NCBI RefSeq assembly: GCF_900101545.1
Contig: NZ_FMZU01000005.1
Location: 62,001-126,000, forward strand
Origin: Variovorax sp. CF079
GTDB taxonomy: Bacteria; Pseudomonadota; Gammaproteobacteria; Burkholderiales; Burkholderiaceae_C
Direction of reading: 5' to 3'
Length of the DNA: 64,000 nucleotides
Positions within the stretch are counted from its first letter, which is position 1. Each line of letters begins with the position of its first letter. A model generated the notes under the pieces. The model had not been told where the DNA came from. It did no database searches and saw only the letters and a program-made list of their open reading frames with translations. Below are positions 46,063-54,851 of this stretch, in pieces. The translations under genes were made by a program, and so were the position numbers.

Positions 46063-47972
46063 GCTTCGGCCTCCTTCAGCTTGCCGGCCGCGCCGCCGCG
46101 CCGCCGATCGAACAGCTGCTTGGTGAAGCCCGCGATCCCCTGCGGGAACAGCAGCACGAGCAGCAGGATGATCCCGCCCAGCATCGCGCGCCAGTAGTCG
46201 GTGTTGCGCGCCACCGTGTCGTGCAGCCAGGTGAAGGTGACGGCGCCCACCACCGGACCTGCCAGCGTCTGGATGCCGCCCAAAAGCACCATCACCAGCC
46301 CGTCGACCGACTTGCCCACGCTCAGCGATTCGGGCGAGATGCTGCCCTTGGAAAACGCATACAACGCACCGGCCAGGCCCGCCGCGGTGCCCGCGATCAC
46401 GAAGGCCACCCACTGCATGCGCTTGACGTCGATGCCGATCGCATCGGCCCGCAGCGTCGAGTCGCGCCCGGCGCGCAGCGCATAGCCGAAGGGCGAGAAC
46501 AGCACGCGGCGCAGCCACAGCACGCCGATCGCCACCAGTGCGAGCGTGAGCCAGTAGTACACGCGTTTGTCCGAGAGCCACGCCGCCGGCCAGACACCGG
46601 TGAGGCCGTTGCTGCCGCCGGTGAAAGTGTCCCACTGGTAGGTGATGGCCCAGGTGATCTGCGCAAACGCGAGTGTGAGCATCGCGAGGTAGACGCCCGA
46701 CAGACGCACCGCGAACCAGCCATAGACGAAGGCGCCGGCCGCCGCCACCAGCGGCGCGACGACGAGCGCGAGCTCCATCGGCATGCCGCTCGCGCGCACC
46801 AGCAGCGCGGCGCCATAGGCCCCGAGCCCGAAGTAGGCCGCATGGCCGAAGGAATGCATGCCGGCCGGGCCCATGATGAAGTGCAGGCTGGTCGCGAACA
46901 GCGCAGCGATCATGAGGTCGATCATCAACACCGTCGTGTAGGGCGAGTCGGCCGTGATGAAGGGCATGGCTGCGAGCACGAGGCCGAACACGGCGGCCGC
47001 GATCAGGTAAGCCCTGCTCGGGCGGCGCAGCGGCTCCTCCTGCATGCCCACATAACGGCTCGGCGCCTGCGGCCGGCCGAACAGGCCCCAGGGGCGCCAC
47101 ACCAGCACCACCGCCATCACGAGAAAGTCGACCACCAGCGTGAGCTTGGAGAACGAGACGCTGATGCCGAAGACATCGACCACGCCGAGCCAGATGCAGA
47201 CCGCCTTGATCTCGGCGATCAGCAGCGCGGCCGCGTAGGCGCCGGGAATCGAGCCCATGCCGCCCACGACGACGACGACAAAGGCCGCGCCGATGGTGTT
47301 GAGGTCCATCTCGAGCGTGGCCGGTTCGCGCGGCAGCTGCAGCGCGCCGCCCAGGCCCGCGAGCAACGCGCCGAGCGCGAACACGGCGGTGAACAGCCAT
47401 GCCTGGTTGACGCCGAGCGCGCTGACCATCTCGCGGTCCTGCGTGGCGGCGCGCACCAGCGTGCCGAAGCGCGTGCGTGTGAGCAGCATCCAGACCAGGC
47501 CGAGCACCAGGGGGCCGACGACGATCAGGAACAGGTCATAGGAAGGAAACTGGCGTCCGAGGATCATCACCGAGCCCGAGAGGCCGGGCGCGCGCGGGCC
47601 CAGCAATTCGTCGGGCCCCCAGAACCACAGCACCGCGTCCTTGATCACCAGCACCAGCGCGAAGGTCGCGAGCAGCTGGAACAGCTCGGGCGCCTTGTAG
47701 ATGCGGCGCAGCAGCACCACCTCGATCAGCGCGCCGAGCACGCCGACGGCGAGCGCGGCGATCACGAGCGCCGGCCAGAAGCCGAGTCCCGTGCCCAGCC
47801 GTTCGACCAGCGTATACGCCACGTAGATGCCCACCATGAAGAACGAGCCATGCGCGAAGTTCACGATCCGCGTGACGCCGAAGATCAGCGACAGGCCGGC
47901 CGCCACCAGAAACAGCGACGACGCACCGGCCAGGCCGTTGAGCAATTGAACAATGAACCCCGAGAAACTCAT
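46059..47972 (-). CDS. Fused LivH-LivM ABC permease
   Basis: 637 aa, twice the usual size. Residues 1-290 are LivH-like (FGVTRIVNFAHGSFFMVGIY, and AAFVVVVVGGMGSIPGAYAAAL); residues about 325-620 are LivM-like (HFIMGPAGMHSFGHAAYFGLG and FAITYQW region, ending LFPQGIAGFTKQLF). Both permease halves therefore come from one polypeptide with 16 or so helices. It transports the ligand of one or both binding proteins in the cluster into the cytoplasm. Confidence 0.92.
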   Translation of the reverse strand: MSFSGFIVQLLNGLAGASSLFLVAAGLSLIFGVTRIVNFAHGSFFMVGIYVAYTLVERLGTGLGFWPALVIAALAVGVLGALIEVVLLRRIYKAPELFQLLATFALVLVIKDAVLWFWGPDELLGPRAPGLSGSVMILGRQFPSYDLFLIVVGPLVLGLVWMLLTRTRFGTLVRAATQDREMVSALGVNQAWLFTAVFALGALLAGLGGALQLPREPATLEMDLNTIGAAFVVVVVGGMGSIPGAYAAALLIAEIKAVCIWLGVVDVFGISVSFSKLTLVVDFLVMAVVLVWRPWGLFGRPQAPSRYVGMQEEPLRRPSRAYLIAAAVFGLVLAAMPFITADSPYTTVLMIDLMIAALFATSLHFIMGPAGMHSFGHAAYFGLGAYGAALLVRASGMPMELALVVAPLVAAAGAFVYGWFAVRLSGVYLAMLTLAFAQITWAITYQWDTFTGGSNGLTGVWPAAWLSDKRVYYWLTLALVAIGVLWLRRVLFSPFGYALRAGRDSTLRADAIGIDVKRMQWVAFVIAGTAAGLAGALYAFSKGSISPESLSVGKSVDGLVMVLLGGIQTLAGPVVGAVTFTWLHDTVARNTDYWRAMLGGIILLLVLLFPQGIAGFTKQLFDRRRGGAAGKLKEAEA

Positions 47973-47987
47973 GGTGGACGTGCTCGA

Positions 47988-49193
47988 TCAATCCGCGGTG
48001 CGCGATTTCTTCACGTCGGCGGCGGAAGGCTGGAACTTGGCGCCGTCGAAGTACTGGTAGTCGACCATCACGCCCTTGCCGTTGTCGTTCTTCGTCTTGC
48101 CGACGAAGGCGCCCATGGTCGATTGGTGGTCTTCGGGGCGGTAGAGGATCTTGCCGAAGGGCGTGTCCACCTGCAGGCCCTCGAAGGCGGCGACCAGCTT
48201 CGGCGTTTCGGTGCTCTTGGCCTTGGCGGCGCCGGCGGCGACCGACTTGATCATGGTGTAGCCCACCACCGAACCGAGGCGCGGATAGTCCTTGTACTTG
48301 TTGTGGTACGCGAGGAAGAAGGCCTTGTGCTCGGGCGTCTGGATGCCGTACCAGGGATAGCCGGTGACGATCCAGCCGTTCGGCGCCTCGTCCTTCAGCG
48401 GATCGAGGTACTCGGGTTCACCGGTCAGCACGCTCACCACTTCGCGGCCCTTGAACAGGCCGCGCGTGTTGCCTTCGCGCACGAACTTCGACAGGTCGGC
48501 GCCGAACAACACGTTGAAGATCGCATCGGGCTTGGCATCGGCCAGCGCCTGCACCACGCTGCCGGCATCGACCTTGCCGAGCGGCGGCGCCTGCTCGGCG
48601 ACGAACTCCACATCGGGTTGCGCGGCCTTCAGCAGCTGCTTGAACGCGGCCACCGCCGACTGGCCGTACTCGTAGTTGGGGTAGACGATCGCCCAGCGCT
48701 TCTTCTTGAGCTTGACCGCTTCCGGCACCAGCATCGCGGCCTGCATGTAGGTGCCCGGGCGCAGGCGGAAGGTGTACTGGTTGCCGCCCTGCCAGGTCAT
48801 CTTGTCGGTGAGCGGCTCGCCGGCCAGGAAGAAGAATTTTTTCTGCTTCGCGAAGTCGGCGACGGCCAGCCCGGTGTTGGACAGGAAGGTGCCGGTCAGC
48901 ACGTCGATCTTCTCGCGCGAGATCAGCTCTTCGGCCACGCGCACCGCGTCGCCGGGGTTGGCGTTGTCGTCGCGCGTGATGAGCTCGATCTTCTTGCCGT
49001 TGACGCCGCCCTTGGCGTTGATCTCCTCGACCGCGAGCTCCATGCCCTTCTTGTAGGGCTCGAGGAAGGCGGCCTGGGCCTTGTAGCTGTTGACCTCGCC
49101 GATCTTGATCACGCCCTGCGCATGCGCGGGGACGAGTGCAGTGGCGAGCGTGGCGACGGCGGCCGCACTGAAGACATGACGCAGGGGGTTCAT
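47988..49193 (-). CDS. LivK-type ABC substrate-binding protein
   Basis: 401 aa. Signal peptide 1-25 (VATLATALVPAHAQG), then VIKIGEVNSYKAQAAFLEP, NGKKIELITRDDNANPG and TGTFLSNTGLAVADFA. This is the cognate receptor of the adjacent LivHM/LivG/LivF, with stop 15 bp before the permease start. It differs clearly from the second receptor at 42610-43764, so the transporter may serve two ligands. Confidence 0.9.
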   Translation of the reverse strand: MNPLRHVFSAAAVATLATALVPAHAQGVIKIGEVNSYKAQAAFLEPYKKGMELAVEEINAKGGVNGKKIELITRDDNANPGDAVRVAEELISREKIDVLTGTFLSNTGLAVADFAKQKKFFFLAGEPLTDKMTWQGGNQYTFRLRPGTYMQAAMLVPEAVKLKKKRWAIVYPNYEYGQSAVAAFKQLLKAAQPDVEFVAEQAPPLGKVDAGSVVQALADAKPDAIFNVLFGADLSKFVREGNTRGLFKGREVVSVLTGEPEYLDPLKDEAPNGWIVTGYPWYGIQTPEHKAFFLAYHNKYKDYPRLGSVVGYTMIKSVAAGAAKAKSTETPKLVAAFEGLQVDTPFGKILYRPEDHQSTMGAFVGKTKNDNGKGVMVDYQYFDGAKFQPSAADVKKSRTAD

Positions 49194-49247
49194 TGAAAGC
49201 TCCTTGGGGTCGAACGGAAGAGGAAATGGATGAGTGGCAAGAGCGGC

Positions 49248-49832
49248 TCAGCGGAGGCCGTCTTCGCCCTTGATCTCGGAAACCTGCAGGCCGCCGATGC
49301 GCGGCAGCGGACGGCCGCTGTCGGTGACCGCCACCGCGACGACGATCTCGTTGGCGCGCGGCGCATCCGACACGCGGGCCTCGACGGCGTCGAAGTGGCT
49401 GCGCACGAAGGCCGCGTCCTTGTGGCCCAGCGGCACGTCGATGGCGGTGCCGAGCGTGCCGCGCTTCTTGGCCGAGGGCACCAGCGCCGCGCCCTTCTCG
49501 ACCGCCACGCGCAGCGGCGCGCCGAGCTTGGGATGCAGGATGGCCGCGGCATGCTCGAGTTCGCCGGACTCGCCGACGATCGCAGCCTTGCCGTAGCTCT
49601 GCACGCGGCCGGGCTCGATGCCCAGCGCGGCGACGGCCTTCTGGCCGAGCAGCGCACCCAGCTCTTCGCCGATGGCGATCAGTTCGTCCAGCGATTCGCT
49701 GTAGCGGCCTGCATAGGGGTTCTCGATCACCGCGATGGCGACGGCGCGGCGCGTGGGCGGCTCGATGCTTTGGCCCATTTCCTTGCGGGTTTCGTCGACC
49801 TGCACGACGAGCTTGCGGATGTTGGCGCTCAT
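49248..49832 (-). CDS. Amino acid synthesis family protein (PF06684), copy 2
   Basis: 194 aa from ATG at 49832. Shared family blocks: ENPYAGRYSESLDELIAIGEELG, SYGKAAIVGESGELEHAAAI split, and VPLGHKDAAFVRSHFDAVEAR. Its catalytic role is unknown in any organism. It is a paralogue of the next gene (49876-50517), and both lie downstream of the 6-hydroxynicotinate reductase-like gene. Being retained as a pair suggests they form a heteromer or act on successive intermediates. Confidence 0.82.
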   Translation of the reverse strand: MSANIRKLVVQVDETRKEMGQSIEPPTRRAVAIAVIENPYAGRYSESLDELIAIGEELGALLGQKAVAALGIEPGRVQSYGKAAIVGESGELEHAAAILHPKLGAPLRVAVEKGAALVPSAKKRGTLGTAIDVPLGHKDAAFVRSHFDAVEARVSDAPRANEIVVAVAVTDSGRPLPRIGGLQVSEIKGEDGLR

Positions 49833-49875
49833 GGTTCTCTTTCCTTGTCTTGTCTCTGGATCAGGGATGGTGCGC

Positions 49876-50517
49876 TCAGCGCAAGCCGTCCCACTTGGCG
49901 ATGTTTTCTGCGCGCAGGCCGCCGACGCGCTCATGCACGCGGTAGCCGGTGCTCATCGCGAGGATGAAGACGATCTCGTCGGACAGCGGCGCACCAGGCA
50001 CGCGCACTTCGATCGCGTCGAACTGCCCGCGCACGTAGCTGGCATTGATGTTGGTGAGCGGCACATCGAGCGCTGCGCCGGGCGGCCCCACCTTCTTGGT
50101 GGAGGGCACGATCGAGAGCGCATTGCCGGGCTGCCCGGTCTTCTCCTCGGCCTTGCCCTGTCGATAGGCGTCGCGGTCGCCCTTCCAGCCGAGCAGCTCG
50201 CGCATCGCATAGCCGCCTGGCACATGCCACAGCGCGCCGTGCTCCAGCTCGCCGGCGGCGCCGACGATCGCGCCCTTTCCGTAGGTGGCGATCTGCTCGA
50301 GCGGCACGTCCATCGCGGCATGCAGGCGGTGCGCCATGTCGACGCCGACCGGATCCAGCAGGCTCATCATCGGCAGGATGTCGGGCTCGTAGCGGCCCGC
50401 GAAGGGATTGGTCAGCACCGCGCTGATGGCGCCGCGCACCAGCGGCGTTGCGGCGCGTGGACCGAACTCGTGGTGGATGTGCTCGACATGGGTGAAAACG
50501 CGACGTATATCGATCAT
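49876..50517 (-). CDS. Amino acid synthesis family protein (PF06684), copy 1
   Basis: 213 aa. Starts MIDIRRVFTHVEHIHHEFG; the conserved parts TNPFAGRYEPDILPMM, IATYGKGAIVGAAGELEHGA and LTNINASYVRGQFDAIEVRVPG align with the neighbouring paralogue. It is 21 bp downstream of the UPF0280 gene. A 25-residue insert (around PGGYAMRELLGWKGD) distinguishes it from its partner. Confidence 0.82.
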   Translation of the reverse strand: MIDIRRVFTHVEHIHHEFGPRAATPLVRGAISAVLTNPFAGRYEPDILPMMSLLDPVGVDMAHRLHAAMDVPLEQIATYGKGAIVGAAGELEHGALWHVPGGYAMRELLGWKGDRDAYRQGKAEEKTGQPGNALSIVPSTKKVGPPGAALDVPLTNINASYVRGQFDAIEVRVPGAPLSDEIVFILAMSTGYRVHERVGGLRAENIAKWDGLR

Positions 50518-50538
50518 GAAAAGAAGCCCTGCTTTTCG

Positions 50539-51459
50539 TTAAGCAAATACTGAACCAACTGCAGCGGCACGGGGCGGCCCCGCAATGGCCGAGACACCGG
50601 ACGCATGCGAGCTTAAGGGCTCGACCATCGCCCATTGCCCCTGACAAACCAGCACGGCCGACCACACCAGCCCCGCGCGCTGCAAGGCCGCGGCGCGGGC
50701 CGCGCCCGCATCCAGTGCGCGGCGCACCTGCGCTGGCGCCAGCGGCTCCACGTCGGTCGTCACCGGGATGTCGCCCAGATCGCTGTCGTCCTTGCAGGCG
50801 CTGGCCGGCAGGCGATGGATGCCGGGGTCAACGACATCGACCGCGTTGGCGATCACGGTGGCCGCGGCATCGGCTTCGGCCGCCGTGGCTGCGAGCACGG
50901 TCACGCTGTCGGCGATGCCGAGCGAGAAGCTGCGGCCGCGCCAGCCGCTGGTGGCGACGCCGCGCACCGGCATCTCGGCGCCGATCTCGAACTGGCCGTC
51001 GGTCGCGAGCGGGCCGCTGTCACGCAGATCGAAGCGCGCGAGATCGGCGAACAGGCCGACGCGCGCCGAATGACCGGGCGCCAGATGCAGCGCGATATCG
51101 CCGCCGTTGTTGATCCACGCGCGCTCGATGCCGGAGCGCTGGTAGCAGGCGATGAGTTCCTGCGCCACGGCACCGGCCACGGCGGCCATCGGCGTGATGA
51201 AGCCGGCACTGAACGGGGCACAGGCCTTCCACATGCGTTGCGCGATGGGGCCTTGCAGCGCGCATTCGGTGCCCACGGGCTGGCGCAGCAGCGGCAGCTC
51301 GGTCACCAGCTCTTCGAGCACGGCGCCGAAGCGCCGCCACGCGAGTTCGTGCGCGACGGCGACCTCGACCGCGTCACCGTGCGCCTCGGCCACGATGTCG
51401 ATCGGGCCGTGGTTGAGATGCCAGCGGCCGCCGTCGAGCGCGGTGCGTTGGGCGGTCAT
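50539..51459 (-). CDS. UPF0280 family protein (ApbE-like fold)
   Basis: 306 aa. Motifs SAGFITPMAAVAGAVAQEL, AWINNGGDIALHLAPG and VATSGWRGRSFSLGIADSVTV are the UPF0280 signature. The family is structurally related to ApbE flavin transferases, which attach FMN covalently to target proteins. It starts 15 bp after the reductase-like stop, so it may modify or mature that enzyme; this is inference. Confidence 0.83.
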   Translation of the reverse strand: MTAQRTALDGGRWHLNHGPIDIVAEAHGDAVEVAVAHELAWRRFGAVLEELVTELPLLRQPVGTECALQGPIAQRMWKACAPFSAGFITPMAAVAGAVAQELIACYQRSGIERAWINNGGDIALHLAPGHSARVGLFADLARFDLRDSGPLATDGQFEIGAEMPVRGVATSGWRGRSFSLGIADSVTVLAATAAEADAAATVIANAVDVVDPGIHRLPASACKDDSDLGDIPVTTDVEPLAPAQVRRALDAGAARAAALQRAGLVWSAVLVCQGQWAMVEPLSSHASGVSAIAGPPRAAAVGSVFA

Positions 51460-51474
51460 GGGAATGAAGTCCGT

Positions 51475-53082
51475 TCAGCCCAGCATGGGCGGTTGACCGA
51501 GCGGCCAGGGATTCGCATCGTCCATGCGAAGCCATTGGCGCGCCAGCGGCGCACCGTCGTTCTGCCAAGCGCCGCGCGCCAGCGCTTGTTCGAGCGAGAA
51601 CACATGCTCCATATGCCCACCCAGCGCCGCATAGTCCTCGCGCCGCATGCTGAACTCGATGGGCGCCACGATCGCGGGCGTGGGCACGGTGCCGAAGCTG
51701 TTGTCGGGCATGCGCAGCACGTCCACCATCACCGTGATGCCGCCGCCGGGCCACACATAGGCCGGCGCGCCGCCGCAGGTCACGTTGACCAGCGCGCGCT
51801 TGATGGCGCGCGTGAGCAGCACCGGGTTTTCGGTGACGCCGGCGCGCAAGGACCCGCCGGCGCCGCCGAGGAAGAGCACGCTGCACAGCGAGGGCTCGCA
51901 GTTCTCGCCGATGCGCTCGACGATGCGGCGCACTTCGGCGGGCATCTCCTGCTCGACCGGCTGCAGTTGATCGTCGAGTACGTACCACTGCGCATGTTCG
52001 CCGGTGGTGGAGGTCATCAGGAGACGCAGGCCCGGCTTGGCCACGCCCTCTTCCCAGCCCTCGATGATCGACAGCGGATCGTCGATGTCGGTGCCGCCCC
52101 AGCCGTTGCCGGGGTTCGCCACCTGGAAGTAGCGCCCGGGCGTGGACTTGCGCCCGCGCATCTGGATGCCCGAGGGCGGCATGTCGAGGCAACGCCCGGC
52201 CTGGTGCTCGGTGAGCACGCCGGTGATGTGGTCGTCGACCACCACCACCTCGTCGGCCTGGCTGAAGAGCTGGCGCGCGAAGATGCCGACGGCCGCCGAG
52301 CCGCAGCCCACGCGCATGCGCTTTTCCTCCACGCCGTTGACGATGGGGGCCTTGCCGGCCTGGATCACCATGCTGGCGCCGCCGTCGATCACGCATTCGA
52401 CCGCCTTCTTGTTGCCCAGCAGCTGCATCAGCTCGGCCGTCATGCGGCCCTCCTTCTTGCTGCCGCCGGTGAGATGGTGCACGCCGCCGAGTGAGAGCAT
52501 CTGCGAGCCGTACTCGGCCGTGGTGACGTGGCCTACCACCTCGCCGCGGTAGCGCACGTTGGCCTGCTCGGCGCCGAGGAAGCGGTCGGTGTCGATCTTC
52601 ACCTTGAAGCTGCAGTAGCTGAAGATGCCCTCGGTCACGACCGTGACCATGTCGACGCCCTGGGCTTTGGAAGCCACGATGAAGGGTGCGGGCTTGTAGT
52701 CGGGGTAGGTGGTTGAGGAGCCCACGCCGGTGACAAAGACCTCGTCGGCATGCAGGAGATCGCCTTGCCAGTCCGGGTCCGCTTCCGCGGGCGCCTGTTC
52801 GGCCGCCGGCCGCGCAAAAGGCACCAGCGCGGGCGATTCGCTCGCGAGTTCGCGCCGCAGCAGCAGCACCGGATCGACGCGCACCAGCACGCCCTCGCGG
52901 TTGGCGTAGCGGTCACAGGCGCCGGTGCGCCCCTCGGAGATCTGGCACAGCACCGGACAGGCGTTGCACTCGACCTTGCTGGTGCTCATGCGCTCGTTGC
53001 GCAGGGGCGAGCGGCCGCCGGCCTCGGGCAATACCGGCATGTCCATGCCGGGCAATCCGTCTGTCTTGGTGTGTTCGGTCAT
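51475..53082 (-). CDS. 6-hydroxynicotinate reductase-like iron-sulfur protein
   Basis: 535 aa. The N-terminal Fe-S motif has Cys39, Cys42, Cys46 and Cys56 (ECNACPVLCQISEGRTGACD). Downstream blocks include GVGSSTTYPDYKPAPFIVA, FSYCSFKVKIDTDRFLG, SLGGVHHLTGGSKKEGRMT and VIDGGASMVIQAGKAP. This matches the 6-hydroxynicotinate reductase of Eubacterium barkeri and similar proteins in proteobacteria; there it reduces 6-hydroxynicotinate to 1,4,5,6-tetrahydro-6-oxonicotinate using reduced ferredoxin. It heads the minus-strand operon and diverges from fpr with two inverted repeats between. Confidence 0.78.
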   Translation of the reverse strand: MTEHTKTDGLPGMDMPVLPEAGGRSPLRNERMSTSKVECNACPVLCQISEGRTGACDRYANREGVLVRVDPVLLLRRELASESPALVPFARPAAEQAPAEADPDWQGDLLHADEVFVTGVGSSTTYPDYKPAPFIVASKAQGVDMVTVVTEGIFSYCSFKVKIDTDRFLGAEQANVRYRGEVVGHVTTAEYGSQMLSLGGVHHLTGGSKKEGRMTAELMQLLGNKKAVECVIDGGASMVIQAGKAPIVNGVEEKRMRVGCGSAAVGIFARQLFSQADEVVVVDDHITGVLTEHQAGRCLDMPPSGIQMRGRKSTPGRYFQVANPGNGWGGTDIDDPLSIIEGWEEGVAKPGLRLLMTSTTGEHAQWYVLDDQLQPVEQEMPAEVRRIVERIGENCEPSLCSVLFLGGAGGSLRAGVTENPVLLTRAIKRALVNVTCGGAPAYVWPGGGITVMVDVLRMPDNSFGTVPTPAIVAPIEFSMRREDYAALGGHMEHVFSLEQALARGAWQNDGAPLARQWLRMDDANPWPLGQPPMLG

Positions 53083-53162
53083 CGGGGGCTACTCTTGAAA
53101 TCGGGGCCGATCGGATCTGCAACAACCGTGCCGGAAACCGGCTTGTATTGGACTCACGGTTT

Positions 53163-53180
53163 GTGTAGTATTCCCTACAC
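53163..53180. promoter_or_regulatory. Inverted repeat 1 in the hnr/fpr divergent promoter
   Basis: GTGTAG-N6-CTACAC, perfect 6-bp arms. It shares the half-site TGTAG/CTACA with inverted repeat 2, 35 bp to the right (centre to centre). It lies in a 224-bp AT-richer intergenic region between divergent starts (53082 and 53307) next to a TetR gene, so it is a candidate TetR operator. Confidence 0.6.
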
Positions 53181-53196
53181 TTTCATGTTGCAATCA

Positions 53197-53217
53197 CTAC
53201 ATTGAAGGCCAATGTAG
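53197..53217. promoter_or_regulatory. Inverted repeat 2 in the hnr/fpr divergent promoter
   Basis: CTACATTG-N5-CAATGTAG, perfect 8-bp arms, 21 bp overall. The outer bases repeat the CTACA/TGTAG half-site of inverted repeat 1. Symmetry and length suit a TetR-family dimer. Confidence 0.65.
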
Positions 53218-53306
53218 CAAACAGAATCGATGCTTGCAATGGTGTTTTCGCGGCGTCGCCGACAATCGGCAGGTTCCCTTTTCATTCATAACCATCCCTG
53301 ATTCCT

Positions 53307-54080
53307 ATGAGTGCATTCAGCGAAGAACGCGTGTTGAGCGTCCACCACTGGACCGACCGCCTGTTCACCTTCACCACCACGCGCGACCCGGCGCTGCGCT
53401 TTTCCAACGGCCACTTCACGATGATCGGCCTCAAGGTCAACAACAAGCCCTTGTTGCGCGCCTATAGCATCGTGAGCCCCAACTACGAGGAGCACCTGGA
53501 GTTCCTCAGCATCAAGGTCGAGGAAGGCCCGCTCACCTCCAGGCTGCAGCACGTCCAGGTGGGCGACACCATCATCGTGGGCCGCAAGCCCACCGGCACG
53601 CTCTTGATCGACTACACGCTGCCGGGCAAGCGCCTCTATCTGTTCGGCACCGGCACGGGTCTTGCACCGTTCATGAGCATCATCCGCGACCCGGACACCT
53701 ACGAGAAGTTCGAGCAGATCATCCTGGTGCACGGCGTGCGCCAGATCGACGAGCTGGCCTACCACGACCTCGTGACCGACCACCTGCCCAAGCACGAGTT
53801 TTTGGGCGAGATGATCGAGAAGCAACTGCTCTACTACCCGACCGTGACGCGCGAGGAGTTCCGCAACATGGGCCGCATCACCGAGCTGATCGAGACCAAC
53901 AAGCTGACCGACGACCTGGGTCTGCCGCCGCTCAATGCCGCGGAAGATCGCGTGATGCTCTGCGGCAGCCCGGGCCTCCTGGTGGACTTGAAGCACATCC
54001 TGGAAGCGCGCGGGTTCAAGGAAGGCAACACGTCGACCCCCGGCGATTTCGTCGTAGAACGCGCCTTCGCCGAGAAGTAA
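53307..54080 (+). CDS. fpr: Ferredoxin-NADP reductase
   Basis: 257 aa. FAD-binding motif RAYSIVSPNYEEHLEF and NADP-binding GTGTGLAPFMSIIRDP, with the C-terminal aromatic-type end VVERAFAEK typical of bacterial Fpr. It exchanges electrons between NADPH and ferredoxin or flavodoxin. Divergent placement with the 6-hydroxynicotinate reductase-like gene suggests that it feeds ferredoxin reduction for that enzyme. The TetR gene starts immediately after its stop (TAAATG). Confidence 0.93.
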   Translation: MSAFSEERVLSVHHWTDRLFTFTTTRDPALRFSNGHFTMIGLKVNNKPLLRAYSIVSPNYEEHLEFLSIKVEEGPLTSRLQHVQVGDTIIVGRKPTGTLLIDYTLPGKRLYLFGTGTGLAPFMSIIRDPDTYEKFEQIILVHGVRQIDELAYHDLVTDHLPKHEFLGEMIEKQLLYYPTVTREEFRNMGRITELIETNKLTDDLGLPPLNAAEDRVMLCGSPGLLVDLKHILEARGFKEGNTSTPGDFVVERAFAEK

Positions 54081-54851
54081 ATGGCCAACGGCCGCAGCCT
54101 GCCCAAGCCGGCCACGCGCCGCACCGGCGTGCGCGAGGCCGCCGCGCAGGCCACGCGCGAGAGCATCCTGCGCGCGGCCACCAAGGTGTTCGCGAAGTAC
54201 GGCTACGACGGCGGCAGCGTCGAGAAGATCTCGAAGGCCGCGAAGTCGTACGACCGCATGATCTACTACTACTTCGGCAGCAAGGAAGGCCTCTTCATCG
54301 CGGTGCTCGAGGGCATCTATCGGCGCATGGACGAGGCCGAGGCCGCGATCGACCTCGACGCATCGCGGCCGGTCGAGGCGCTGACGGCGGTGATCCGCTT
54401 CGTGCTCGGCTACTACCGCAAGAACCCCGAGTTCGTCACGCTGCTCAACACCGAGAACCTGCACAAGGGCCGGCACGTCGCGAAGTCGCTGCGCGCGCGC
54501 GAATACTCGTCGCGGGCGATCGCGATCATCCAGAAGCTGCTCGAAAGCGGCGTCGCGCAGGGGCTGTTCCGCGACGCCGTGGCGGCGCGCGATCTCTACC
54601 TGCTGATCGCCTCCACCGGCTACTTCTACACATCGAACCGCCACACGCTGACCGCCTTCCTCGGCGAGCCGCTGGAGACGCCGGAAGCCGTGGCGCACTG
54701 GGAAGACTTCGTGATCGAAACCGTGCTGCGCACGGTCGACGCGGGCGCTTCCGACGAAGAAACCACCTCAACCTCACCCCACGAAGAGGCAAAGAAATGG
54801 CAGAAGTCGCAACCGGCGCAAAGTCGGGCAAGGTCGTCATCCGGAACATAG
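54081..54851 (+). CDS. TetR-family transcriptional regulator
   Basis: 256 aa. N-terminal HTH of about 50 residues: ILRAATKVFAKYGYDGGSVEKI then MIYYYFGSKEGLFIAVLE. Ligand domain C-terminal. It is abutted to fpr and overlaps the enamidase gene by 55 bp in a different frame; the last ~18 residues are Ser/Arg-rich and lie in that overlap, so they may be incidental. It probably binds the repeats at 53163-53217 and senses a pathway intermediate. Confidence 0.85.
   Translation: MANGRSLPKPATRRTGVREAAAQATRESILRAATKVFAKYGYDGGSVEKISKAAKSYDRMIYYYFGSKEGLFIAVLEGIYRRMDEAEAAIDLDASRPVEALTAVIRFVLGYYRKNPEFVTLLNTENLHKGRHVAKSLRAREYSSRAIAIIQKLLESGVAQGLFRDAVAARDLYLLIASTGYFYTSNRHTLTAFLGEPLETPEAVAHWEDFVIETVLRTVDAGASDEETTSTSPHEEAKKWQKSQPAQSRARSSSGT

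Noticed and set aside
46221-49196. A 991-codon plus-strand open frame opposite livHM and the LivK-type gene
   Set aside because: Same artefact: the real genes on the other strand have intact motifs, the antisense product is composed of His/Arg/Gln-rich nonsense.
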